Source: DALYJJ01 sp031969915 (GTDB lineage: Bacteria; Acidobacteriota; Terriglobia; Bryobacterales; Bryobacteraceae). Taken from it: DNA of 64,000 nt. Made by a program: the position numbers and the translations under genes. Under the pieces are notes generated by a model, which did no database searches, was not told the origin of the DNA, and saw only the letters and a program-made list of their open reading frames with translations. Below, one piece after another: positions 16,018 through 23,078 of this stretch (its first letter is position 1; each line of letters starts with the position of its first letter). The DNA lies in contig DALYJJ010000003.1 of the NCBI GenBank assembly GCA_031969915.1, forward strand, positions 28,115-92,114, read 5' to 3'.

Positions 16018-17574
16018 ATCGAGCCAGCGGGCGGCGTCCTGGTAGGATTGCACGCGGCCTTCGAGCGCCGCTTGCATCAGGCCCGCCGAGACCTTGGCGG
16101 TGAAAGGCCGCTGATAGACCAGGCCGCCGGGCTGGCGGGGCAGCTTGAAGAGGAAGGGAATCCGGGGCGGCTTCTTGAGAAGGGGCGTATCGGGCACGAA
16201 GCCTGCCAGATTGCTGTTCCAGTACTCGGTCCGGAGCGCGTGGTCGGAGGTCACCAGCACCGTGGCTTCATCCCAGATCCCGTTGCGCTCCAGGAAGTCG
16301 CGGAACTCGCCGAGCACGCGGTCGGCGAGTTGGAGGTTCTCGACGTAGCTGCCCTCGCGCGCCCGGGCGGTCCTCTGTTCCCTTCCATTCCAGATGCCGT
16401 AGGCGTGCGGCACAGGCAAATGGACGTAGACTACGCCCAGGTTCGGATCGGTCACCATCCGCTGCGCCTGAACCAGGAGCCGCGAGAGCTGCCCGCTTTG
16501 CCGGGCGATGATCTCGTTCTCCTCGGGGTCCAGCGAGACGCGCCTCATCGTATCGAGTAGCAGAGGATGCAGCATGGGATGGAATCGAAGCTCGCGGAGC
16601 GTGTGGTAGAAGAAGCTCCGGGGCCCCATCGGCTCCGTGTAGTTGCTCCAAACCATCGCCGGCAAGACAGCGTACGGCTCCCAGTAGCAATCATCGAAGC
16701 TGTCCGGGAGCGCGCGGCAGTAGGGGTGATAGAAGCCTGCCGCGGCCACGCCGAGCCCTTTCGCTTTCACATGCCGGAACCAATTCGGGACTTCATCCCA
16801 CAAAGCGGCTCTTCCGTCAGCGAACGTGAGCCGGAGCCCGCGGTCGCTCACCGGTTCGGAATGCCGGACCTCGAGCCCGGTGAACAGCGACGGCACCGCC
16901 TTGAGCGTCGAATCACCCGCCGGGCTCACGGCGGTGGCGTGCAGCGATTCCCGAGCCAGACGCTCCAGGTTGGGAACCCGCACCGGCGCTTCGGGGTGCA
17001 GAATCAGACGGCTGCCCATCTCGTCAAAGATCAGCCAGATCACTTTGCGGGCGGCGGGGCCGGCGGGAGGAGCGGTCTCGAACGAGGCGTGCGTATGCCA
17101 GACTCCGGACGTCGCGATTCTCCACCCCGAGAGCACGAACGTCAGTAGGGCGAACGGAAACAGAATCAAGAGCAGATCGTGCACCAGCCGGTAGGCGTGA
17201 CGCCAGAAGATCAACAAGGAGAGCGCCCCTCCGAGCAGAAGCAACACGGAGATGGCGGGTGCGGGCTCCGGAAAAGTGGCCGCGTAGGCGAGCACACTGA
17301 AGGCGGCGCCGCACGCGGCTGCGGCCCAAACGCCTCGGCCGATGCGCAGGACCGCCGGAGCAGCAAAGCGGTGCGCCACCAGGCGGCACAGGAACAGGGC
17401 TGCGGCAAGCGACAGGACACTGGCTAAGGTGCTCGCCTCCAGATGAACGGGATGGGCCTCCAGGAAGTACGCTCCGGTGGGGGCGTGCGCCTCCACCAGA
17501 ACTGACCAGGAACGGAAATACCAAAGATTCGCGAGGGTGAACGAGACAGCCGCGCTGCTCTTCCACATCTGCAT
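15931..17574 (-). CDS. membrane-anchored sulfatase/phosphoethanolamine-transferase-fold protein
   Basis: The 547-aa product begins with about five hydrophobic segments (residues 1-165) and continues as a periplasmic alkaline-phosphatase-superfamily domain. VIWLIFDEMGSR near 185 supplies the first metal ligand. DSTLKAVPSLFTG contains the threonine in the nucleophile position typical of LtaS/EptA-like enzymes. VLVTSDHALR near 455 holds the Asp-His pair of the second metal site. Such proteins transfer phospho-head-groups or hydrolyse sulfate or phosphate esters on glycans. It follows the methyltransferase gene by six bases and forms a unit with it and the 49-aa membrane protein. Confidence 0.75.
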   Translation of the reverse strand: MQMWKSSAAVSFTLANLWYFRSWSVLVEAHAPTGAYFLEAHPVHLEASTLASVLSLAAALFLCRLVAHRFAAPAVLRIGRGVWAAAACGAAFSVLAYAATFPEPAPAISVLLLLGGALSLLIFWRHAYRLVHDLLLILFPFALLTFVLSGWRIATSGVWHTHASFETAPPAGPAARKVIWLIFDEMGSRLILHPEAPVRVPNLERLARESLHATAVSPAGDSTLKAVPSLFTGLEVRHSEPVSDRGLRLTFADGRAALWDEVPNWFRHVKAKGLGVAAAGFYHPYCRALPDSFDDCYWEPYAVLPAMVWSNYTEPMGPRSFFYHTLRELRFHPMLHPLLLDTMRRVSLDPEENEIIARQSGQLSRLLVQAQRMVTDPNLGVVYVHLPVPHAYGIWNGREQRTARAREGSYVENLQLADRVLGEFRDFLERNGIWDEATVLVTSDHALRTEYWNSNLAGFVPDTPLLKKPPRIPFLFKLPRQPGGLVYQRPFTAKVSAGLMQAALEGRVQSYQDAARWLDSSEFWKPAFEHFPEIGRRNAHADVKRPE

Positions 17575-17580
17575 GGGGGG

Positions 17581-18966
17581 CTACTTCCGCAGCAGATAGA
17601 GCGTACGGTCCGCATCGGGCGCCGCGGCTTTGCGTTCGATGCGGAATCGCTTGGCGCACGCCGCCTCAAAGGCCTCCACCGTCAGGTCGCGATGCAGGTC
17701 CGCGCGTCCCCGGAGCAGCTTTTGGAACATGGGATCGCCCGCTCCGACAAACTCGACGATCGCCGCATCCGTTGTGATCTCCGCCAGCAGCCCGAGCACT
17801 TCTTCGAGCGGAATGCGCTCGGTGATCAGCAGGTGGTGAATCACCGCGAGCATCAGCACCAGGTCGAAGCGGCCGCGCGCCCGGTCGAGGAACGAGGCGT
17901 TTTCGCCATAACGCCAGCCCAGCGCCGGCGTGGGACGGGCCAGGTTCACCACCAGCGGCAGCACGTCGGCGTTGCCCTGGTGCGCAGCGCGCCAGGTTTC
18001 GCCCACGGAGGCCGCGTCGTAGTCGATCGCCACCACCTTGGCGCCGCTGCGCGCGGCCAGCAGGGAGAAGTGTCCGGTGTTACAGCCGACATCGAGAACG
18101 CGGCGGGGGGCGACGTCGAAGAGCGCCTCCTCCACGAATTGCACCTTGGCGTCGAACTGGCTGCCCGAATAGCTGACGGCGTGGCTGCCCTGCATGTAGC
18201 CGGCCCAGGAGGAAGCGCGCGCTCCGGGCTCCAGTTTTTGAAGAGCCCAGGACAGCCGCTTCAGGTTCGCACGGAAGACAAAGGCCGCCTGCTCGGCGTC
18301 CTCCACCCGCTTTGGCTGATACGTGGATTCGTTCGCTCTGCTCTTGGCCATCGCGGGCAGCGTCACCAGTTGCAGCGCCAAGGGCGACCAACGCGCCAGC
18401 AGTCCCAGCCTGGGCAGCACGTCCTCCGGTTCCAAACCGTCGCGCCGGGCCAGGAATACTTCCGCCGGGCTCAGCCCGCCGGACCGCGCCCCCATCATGG
18501 GCAACAGAAACGTGCGCTCAAACTGGGCCGCGCACGGCCACAGCGGGTCCCGCGCGTCCCGGCGCTCAAAGGAGAGCCAATCGACGAACACCGGCCTCGT
18601 CCCGTCAAAGAGCACGTTGTAGGGGGTAGCGTCCTTCAGCCGGAACCCGTCGTGGGCCACTTCCGCCGCGATCTCCAGCGTCAGGCGGCCGGCGGCGTGC
18701 AGCATCTCAGGCGGCCACTCCTGCGGGTAGCTGGGGAAAAACAGGCGGTTATGTTCGAAGAGAAGCTCTCCGCCAGGAGCGCTCTCTCCCACCTTCCGGC
18801 AACTGGTCAGCCAGCCCTCGGACATCATCCGCCTGCAGGAGGGCGTCTCCAGGAAGGCGAGCAGATCCTCCCCACGGCGCACGCGTCGCAGCACCCGGTC
18901 GTCGAGAACCAACACTTCGCCGTCGGGATCGCGGAACGAAGTCTGCGCGACGGCGATGTCCGGCAT
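17581..18966 (-). CDS. two-domain SAM-dependent methyltransferase (NoeA-like)
   Basis: The C-terminal half of this 461-aa protein is a class I methyltransferase, with VLDVGCNTGHFSLLAA near 300, VVAIDYD, and FDLVLMLAVIHHLL. The N-terminal half contains DATPYNVLFDGTRPVFVDWLS near 135, which resembles the kinase-like region of the nodulation protein NoeA and related surface-glycan methyltransferases. The context with a sulfatase-fold enzyme and a DPGSG microprotein suggests modification of an envelope polysaccharide. The acceptor is unknown. Start MPDIAVAQTSFRD at 18966. Confidence 0.8.
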   Translation of the reverse strand: MPDIAVAQTSFRDPDGEVLVLDDRVLRRVRRGEDLLAFLETPSCRRMMSEGWLTSCRKVGESAPGGELLFEHNRLFFPSYPQEWPPEMLHAAGRLTLEIAAEVAHDGFRLKDATPYNVLFDGTRPVFVDWLSFERRDARDPLWPCAAQFERTFLLPMMGARSGGLSPAEVFLARRDGLEPEDVLPRLGLLARWSPLALQLVTLPAMAKSRANESTYQPKRVEDAEQAAFVFRANLKRLSWALQKLEPGARASSWAGYMQGSHAVSYSGSQFDAKVQFVEEALFDVAPRRVLDVGCNTGHFSLLAARSGAKVVAIDYDAASVGETWRAAHQGNADVLPLVVNLARPTPALGWRYGENASFLDRARGRFDLVLMLAVIHHLLITERIPLEEVLGLLAEITTDAAIVEFVGAGDPMFQKLLRGRADLHRDLTVEAFEAACAKRFRIERKAAAPDADRTLYLLRK

Positions 18967-18981
18967 GGGCTCCTCTAGTAC

Positions 18982-19131
18982 CTAATTGCTGCGGCGGAAG
19001 ATCCGCGCCAGGAACCGCCGGAAATGGAAGAGCGCGCCGACCGCGCCCCCGATCAGAATCTGCAGCAGCAGAGCCCCGCTTCCGGGGTCCGTGTACAGCA
19101 GGTAAGCAAGCGAAAGAACGTGGTCTCGCAC
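18982..19131 (-). CDS. 49-aa single-helix membrane microprotein (YTDPGSG type)
   Basis: A GTG-initiated frame of 50 codons encodes a short N-terminus, the motif LLYTDPGSGALLLQ, one hydrophobic helix (ILIGGAVGALFHF) and a strongly basic tail (RRFLARIFRRSN). I have seen the same layout (xYxDPGSGxLLxQ, helix, basic end) in small proteins beside membrane sulfatase-like genes in other bacteria. Here it sits 15 bases upstream of the methyltransferase and sulfatase genes in the same direction. Positive-inside residues predict a cytoplasmic C-terminus. It is probably an accessory of that glycan-modifying unit. Confidence 0.7.
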   Translation of the reverse strand: MRDHVLSLAYLLYTDPGSGALLLQILIGGAVGALFHFRRFLARIFRRSN

Positions 19132-19172
19132 ATTAGGTTCATCGGCGAGCCCGGGCGAAACCTGTAGAGAAT

Positions 19173-19832
19173 CTAAGGCACAATCAGAGGTGAAGCCGGG
19201 GGTTCCTGTTCCCCTTCGGCCGCCGCCAGCCCCGCCGCTCCGGCGGCAAAGTAGTGCCCCAGGAAGTGAATGAACGCGCGCCCCCGCCGCCGGCCGTTAT
19301 TGTGTTGAATTTCCAAGCGTTGCAGGAATACCAACAGGCCCAGCAGGGTAGCGTCGCGGATCGTGTTCATCCCCTGCCGCTCGGCCAGTTGACGGCGAAA
19401 ATCGTCGATGTGCTGCTGCACCGCGCGGTGCATCATCGCCGCGATCGGATTATTCGGTAGCGATTCGTAAATCAGCCCGGACTGCGCGGTCCGGTAGGTC
19501 TTGACCAGTGAATCCAGGGCTTCGCGCACGTCCGAATCCACCGCCCCCTCGGTGCTCATCGCCGCCGTAAACACGGTAGACGCCGCCAGCAGAAGCAGCA
19601 TCTCGTTCTCCCGCAGGAACTTGTCGCTGACCTCAATATCGGCGTTCGGGAAGTTCTTCGGATCCACCTCGGCAACCCGGTCGAACTCGCGCGCCTGCTG
19701 CAGGTACTCGCAATCGAGCGGGCACGACACCGACACTTCGCGCTCCGCGCCGCAACACGGCGCGCAGATCTCGCCGTGGACTCCAGGGCAATAGCGTCTG
19801 GGGCGGCGGGTTTCACAAATTTGGCAGGTCAT
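19173..19832 (-). CDS. Cys-rich zinc-ribbon-like protein, 219 aa
   Basis: The ATG at 19832 (MTCQICETRRPRRYCPG) places eight cysteines in the first 41 residues (3, 6, 15, 23, 26, 27, 37, 41), a treble-clef or zinc-ribbon-like module for two metal ions. The rest is predicted helical, with ENEMLLLLAASTVFTAAMS near 82 and a C-terminal stretch rich in Ala and Gly. I recognise no catalytic motif; the family looks like a lineage-specific acidobacterial one. A longer start at 19856 would overlap the preceding small gene. Confidence 0.65.
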   Translation of the reverse strand: MTCQICETRRPRRYCPGVHGEICAPCCGAEREVSVSCPLDCEYLQQAREFDRVAEVDPKNFPNADIEVSDKFLRENEMLLLLAASTVFTAAMSTEGAVDSDVREALDSLVKTYRTAQSGLIYESLPNNPIAAMMHRAVQQHIDDFRRQLAERQGMNTIRDATLLGLLVFLQRLEIQHNNGRRRGRAFIHFLGHYFAAGAAGLAAAEGEQEPPASPLIVP

Positions 19833-19839
19833 CGGTAGC

Positions 19840-19989
19840 TCAGTCCTTGCGGACATAATTGGTCAGCTCGGCGCGGCGAACGCTGTAGACTTTTTCAATT
19901 TGCCGGGCGATCTCCCGCGCGAGCTTGTCGGGCTCCTCGACGGGATCGAGATCCACTTCCACCTTGAAAAAGAGGTCCACGCGCGCCAT
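19840..19989 (-). CDS. conserved small protein, 49 aa
   Basis: The product MARVDLFFKVEVDLDPVEEP... is an acidic N-terminal strand region followed by an amphipathic helix (LAREIARQIEKVYSVRRAEL). It looks like a small alpha/beta protein, perhaps one half of a dimeric domain. The ATG at 19989 is preferred; an ATG at 20007 (MVYDDHMARVD) is possible. It is eight bases upstream of the Cys-rich protein gene and is likely co-transcribed with it. Function unknown. Confidence 0.6.
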   Translation of the reverse strand: MARVDLFFKVEVDLDPVEEPDKLAREIARQIEKVYSVRRAELTNYVRKD

Positions 19990-20070
19990 ATGGTCATCGT
20001 AGACCATCGGTCGAGCCACAGCGGGCGCCCGTTCGCCTCTGCCCCCGGCGTCGCGCCCCACATTTTCCAC

Positions 20071-20102
20071 TTGACTCCGTACCTAGGTACGGAGTTTAGA
20101 GT
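20071..20102 (+). promoter_or_regulatory. MerR-type promoter/operator
   Basis: TTGACT (20071-20076) acts as the -35 box and TAGAGT (20097-20102) as the -10 box, with a 20-bp spacer (19 bp if TTAGAG is used). The spacer is filled by a perfect 20-bp palindrome (20075-20094) built on CCGTACCTAGGTACGG. Over-long spacers carrying a central dyad are diagnostic of promoters activated by MerR-family DNA distortion. The half-sites and the -35 overlap closely resemble the mercury operator of Tn501/Tn21. It drives the metallothionein-like and MerR genes. Confidence 0.9.
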
Positions 20103-20109
20103 TAGGCTG

Positions 20110-20117
20110 AAGGAGGT
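20110..20117 (+). promoter_or_regulatory. strong ribosome binding site of the metallothionein-like gene
   Basis: AAGGAGGT, an almost perfect anti-Shine-Dalgarno complement, sits five bases before the ATG at 20123. It is one of the strongest sites in the window and supports the reality of the short Cys-rich gene behind it. Confidence 0.85.
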
Positions 20118-20122
20118 CATTC

Positions 20123-20254
20123 ATGACCGAACAAACGAATGCCCAAAAATGCTGCGAGAACTGCAAGTGCGAAGGCTGTGAAGGCGGCGCCTGTCCGCGC
20201 TGCGATTGCCAGTGCGGGTGCGGCTGTGCCTGCGGGTGCTGCCAGAAAAAGTAG
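20123..20254 (+). CDS. metallothionein-like Cys-rich peptide, 43 aa
   Basis: The 43-residue product carries 14 cysteines (10, 11, 14, 16, 19, 24, 27, 29, 31, 33, 35, 37, 39, 40) and ends in QKK. The Cys run in the C-terminal half is almost strictly alternating (CDCQCGCGCACGCC). There is no histidine and no SmtA-like zinc-finger fold, so it does not match cyanobacterial/pseudomonad metallothioneins. It probably chelates soft metals (Cu, Cd, Hg, Zn) in the cytoplasm. A strong RBS and a MerR-type promoter lie directly upstream. Its last 29 bases overlap the MerR reading frame. Confidence 0.85.
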   Translation: MTEQTNAQKCCENCKCEGCEGGACPRCDCQCGCGCACGCCQKK

Positions 20255-20654
20255 TCCGCGCCGGACCATCAGCCGGGCGGCGGAAGAGGCGGGCGTGCAC
20301 GTCGAGACGATTCGCTACTACGAACGTCTTGGATTAATCCCGCAGCCGCCGCGCGGCCGGTCCTATCGCCAGTATCCGGATTCGGCCATCCGCACCCTCC
20401 GGTTCATTCGTCAAGCTCGCGAATTCGGCTTCACACTGAAGGAAATCGGCGAGTTGATCGGCCTTGAAAAGGCGGACGCGAGTTGCGCGGAGATCTGCGG
20501 TCACGTCGATAGCAAAGTGGCCGAGATCGATCGGAAGATCGCCGCGCTCACGGCCCTCCGGGCCGAACTGTCCCGCCTACTGGCGAATTCTCCACGGCAG
20601 GGCTCACACCGGAATTGCAAGGTCTATGAGTGCCTAACGACGCCGGCCTGTTGA
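20226..20654 (+). CDS. MerR-family metal-responsive transcriptional regulator
   Basis: The DNA-binding winged helix reads TISRAAEEAGVHVETIRYYERLGLI and continues with YRQYPDSAIRTLRFIRQAREFGFTLKEIGEL, both standard MerR. A long dimerisation helix follows. Counted from the GTG at 20226, cysteines lie at 87, 91, 131, 136 and 142: one group just before the dimer helix and one in the C-terminal loop, as in Hg/Zn/Cd/Pb sensors. The open frame extends further upstream but only through the Cys-rich gene, so 20226 is the best start; no good RBS is seen and coupled translation is likely. It presumably binds the operator at 20071. Confidence 0.88.
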   Translation: MPAGAARKSSPRRTISRAAEEAGVHVETIRYYERLGLIPQPPRGRSYRQYPDSAIRTLRFIRQAREFGFTLKEIGELIGLEKADASCAEICGHVDSKVAEIDRKIAALTALRAELSRLLANSPRQGSHRNCKVYECLTTPAC

Positions 20655-20691
20655 CCCAGGCCCGTGCGCCCGTCTTTGCCGACGTGATCGT

Positions 20692-21663
20692 TCAGTAGCC
20701 CCGCTCCTTGTCTACCAGGTTCTCCAGCGGCTCGCCCTTCAGGAAATGATCGAAGTTTCGCAGGAAGAACCGCATCGTGTCGTCCAGCCAGGTGTCCGTG
20801 TTGTCCGCGCAGTGCGGCGACAGGAGCACGTTCTCCAGCTCATAGAACGGGTGCCCGGCGGGCAGCGGTTCGGTCTCGAAGACGTCGAGCGCCGCCCCTC
20901 GAATCCGGTTCTCGCGCAGCGCGGCGATGAGCGCCGCTTCGTCCACCACCGGCCCGCGGCCCAGGTTCAGGAAAACAGCCCGCGGCTTCATGGCGGCAAT
21001 CACGCCGGCGCTCACCAGGCCGCGTGTCTTCGGGGTCAGCGGCGCCGCGGCCAGTAGGTAATCGCTTGCCGCCGCCATGTCGAGGATGTGCTCGTGCGCG
21101 ATGACCTGGTCCACCAGCGGATCGTCCTCGCTCAAGTGCGCGCGTCGGCGCAGCGCGAGCACCTTCATCCCAAACGCCTTCGCCCGCGCCGCCGTTGCGC
21201 GTCCGATCTCGCCGTAGCCCACAATTCCGAGCGTCGCCCCGTGCAGCTCCTTCACGTCGAACTGCTGCCAGCGGTGTTCCGCCTGCTGGCGCAGCAGCCG
21301 CCGCAGGTCTTTCGCGAAGTACAGCATCCCGGCGATGGCCCACTCTCCGAGCGACCGCGCATAGACGCCGCGGGCGTTGGTGAACGGCACGGCGCTGTCG
21401 GCGATCTCCGGTATCAGAAAGCTCTCAACACCCGCCGAGAGCGAGTGCACCCACTTCAGCTTCCCCGTGGTTCGCTGCATCACCGGCTGGAACGCCGGAT
21501 AGCCTCCATTGCCCACCACGACCACGTCGGCCAGCGGCGCCGTTTCCATGAACATCTCCGGGTCCGAGCCCACCACCAGGTGCGTCCGCTCCGGCAACTC
21601 TTCGAGCAACCGCAGCGAAGGCAACGTGGGATTCGAGAGCACGAGCACGGTCAAAGGCGTCAT
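20692..21663 (-). CDS. D-isomer-specific 2-hydroxyacid dehydrogenase
   Basis: This 323-aa NAD(P)-dependent enzyme reduces 2-keto acids or oxidises D-2-hydroxyacids. The cofactor site is GATLGIVGYGEIGRATA near 142. The catalytic triad is visible: Arg in NLGRGPVVDE near 236, Glu in FETEPLP near 266, and His in LSPHCADNTD near 285. The overall sequence resembles the glyoxylate/hydroxypyruvate reductase B-like branch. The ATG at 21663 (MTPLTVLVLSNP) is chosen over a longer one. The gene is divergent from the PepSY-like gene. Confidence 0.88.
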   Translation of the reverse strand: MTPLTVLVLSNPTLPSLRLLEELPERTHLVVGSDPEMFMETAPLADVVVVGNGGYPAFQPVMQRTTGKLKWVHSLSAGVESFLIPEIADSAVPFTNARGVYARSLGEWAIAGMLYFAKDLRRLLRQQAEHRWQQFDVKELHGATLGIVGYGEIGRATAARAKAFGMKVLALRRRAHLSEDDPLVDQVIAHEHILDMAAASDYLLAAAPLTPKTRGLVSAGVIAAMKPRAVFLNLGRGPVVDEAALIAALRENRIRGAALDVFETEPLPAGHPFYELENVLLSPHCADNTDTWLDDTMRFFLRNFDHFLKGEPLENLVDKERGY

Positions 21664-21731
21664 CACGGGAGAGCGTAGCATAGGAGGATGAGCCATCTCG
21701 TCTTGCTGACACTTATGGCGGCCGCGCGGCC

Positions 21732-22154
21732 ATGGCCGCGGCCGCGGTCTTCGCCGCGGACGAAGACACCGAAACCAAGATCAAAATGGCCGATCTGCCG
21801 CCCGCCGTTCAGGCGGCCGTCAAGGAGCAGGCCAAGGCCGGCAAGCTGCGCGGACTCACGAAAGAGGTAAAGGAAGGCAAGACCTTCTATGAGGCCGAAC
21901 TCCGCGTGAACGGCAAGACCCGCGACGTGACCTTCGATGAAACGGGCGCGCTGGTGAGCGTGGAGCAGGAAGTCGCTCTCGCCACCGCTCCGCCCGCGGT
22001 ACGCGCCGCGTTGGAGCAGATGAAGGGCAACGGGAAGATCATCCGCTTTGAGCAGGTCACCGCCGGCCCGAAGGTTTACTACGAAGCGGACATCCGCAAG
22101 GCCGGCAAGGAGACCGAAGTGAAACTCGATCCGGACGGGAAGGTCATCGAGTAG
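21732..22154 (+). CDS. PepSY-like secreted protein, probably frameshifted at its signal peptide
   Basis: The 140-aa product holds two PepSY-like repeats. Each has LPPAVQAAVKE / APPAVRAALEQ helices followed by strands (FYEAELRVNGKTRDVTF / VYYEADIRKAGKETEVKL). A start at 21732 lacks an RBS and a signal peptide. The other frame at 21688 gives MSHLVLLTLMAAA, a good signal-peptide start, and one extra G in the GC palindrome at 21717-21741 would join both frames into a normal secretory precursor. The GGAGG just before 21688 has almost no spacing. The protein may bind a periplasmic partner, as PepSY proteins do. Confidence 0.7.
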   Translation: MAAAAVFAADEDTETKIKMADLPPAVQAAVKEQAKAGKLRGLTKEVKEGKTFYEAELRVNGKTRDVTFDETGALVSVEQEVALATAPPAVRAALEQMKGNGKIIRFEQVTAGPKVYYEADIRKAGKETEVKLDPDGKVIE

Positions 22155-22184
22155 CCGCCGGGCCGCATCATACACTGGAAGAGG

Positions 22185-22853
22185 ATGCCCGATACCTGTA
22201 CCTGCGGCGCACGGCTGCCCGAAGACGCCCGCTTCTGCCATAAGTGCGGCCGGCCGCTGCGTGACGAACCGGTGTGGCCGGAAGCGCAGCCGCAGCCGGT
22301 GCCCCAGCCGGCAACCGCGCCTGCGCCCGGAGCGGCCATTCCCGCTCAGGATCTCACCCAGATCAGCTTCCGCAACTCGGCGGCGGTGCGCACGGCGTTT
22401 TTCGCCGCCTCCATCACGCTCGCGGTGACGTTGCTCATCGCGATGGGAGGCTCAATGCCCATCTACGCGCTCGCGGTGATCCTGATCACGCCGGCCTCCG
22501 GGTTCTTCGCCGTCTGGCGCTACCTGAAGCGCACGGGGACGCACCTGACCGGCGCGAACGGAGCCAAGCTCGGCTTTCTGACGGGGCTCTTCGGCTTCGT
22601 GTTCTCGACCGTGTTGTCCACGCTGAGCACGCTGGCGGTCTCCTCACAGGGGAGAATCGTCGACCGGTACCGCGAGCAGCTCGACAAACAGGGCGTGCCG
22701 CCCGAGACCATCGCTCAGGTCATGGGACTACTCGAGAACCCGGCTACCATGGCGGTTCTGCTGCTCATCGGTATCGCCGTCAGCTTCCTGTTCCAGACCG
22801 TGGCCACTTCCGCGGGCGGTGCGCTCGGCGCGAAGGTGCTGGAGAAGGAATAG
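22185..22853 (+). CDS. zinc-ribbon membrane protein, 222 aa
   Basis: The N-terminus CTCGARLPEDARFCHKCGRPL is a zinc ribbon of two Cys pairs (CxC...CxxC). A Pro-rich linker follows, and then about four membrane helices (residues ~70-90, 93-110, 128-150, 190-210). Such double-part proteins are common in Acidobacteria and their function is unknown. It follows the PepSY-like gene by 30 bases in the same direction. Confidence 0.7.
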   Translation: MPDTCTCGARLPEDARFCHKCGRPLRDEPVWPEAQPQPVPQPATAPAPGAAIPAQDLTQISFRNSAAVRTAFFAASITLAVTLLIAMGGSMPIYALAVILITPASGFFAVWRYLKRTGTHLTGANGAKLGFLTGLFGFVFSTVLSTLSTLAVSSQGRIVDRYREQLDKQGVPPETIAQVMGLLENPATMAVLLLIGIAVSFLFQTVATSAGGALGAKVLEKE

Positions 22854-22867
22854 AAAACGGTCGCCGC

Positions 22868-23053
22868 TCAGCGGCCGGCGGGAGGCTCGTCGAGCGCCAC
22901 GGCGCCGCTGCGGCCTTTGGGGCCAGGCTTCAACGGCTGCCGCACGCCCGCGTACGGATCGCCCGGTTGTTCATCCGGCAGGCGGAATCGACGGAACAGA
23001 TCGGCTAGCACGCGCCGGACGCGCTCGAGCCGCTGACGGCCCCGGTGCTTCAT
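22868..23053 (-). CDS. small conserved basic protein, 61 aa
   Basis: The product MKHRGRQRLERVRRVLADLF... is basic at the N-terminus and ends with DPYAGVRQPLKPGPKGRSGAVALDEP, a pattern I recall from small acidobacterial proteins of unknown function. The ATG at 23053 is the shortest sensible start; the frame is open further upstream only within the ruvB region. It lies 25 bases downstream of ruvB in the same direction and may be the last gene of a ruvA-ruvB unit. Confidence 0.5.
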   Translation of the reverse strand: MKHRGRQRLERVRRVLADLFRRFRLPDEQPGDPYAGVRQPLKPGPKGRSGAVALDEPPAGR

Positions 23054-23078
23054 ATCCGAGAGAATAGCAGACCACCAG

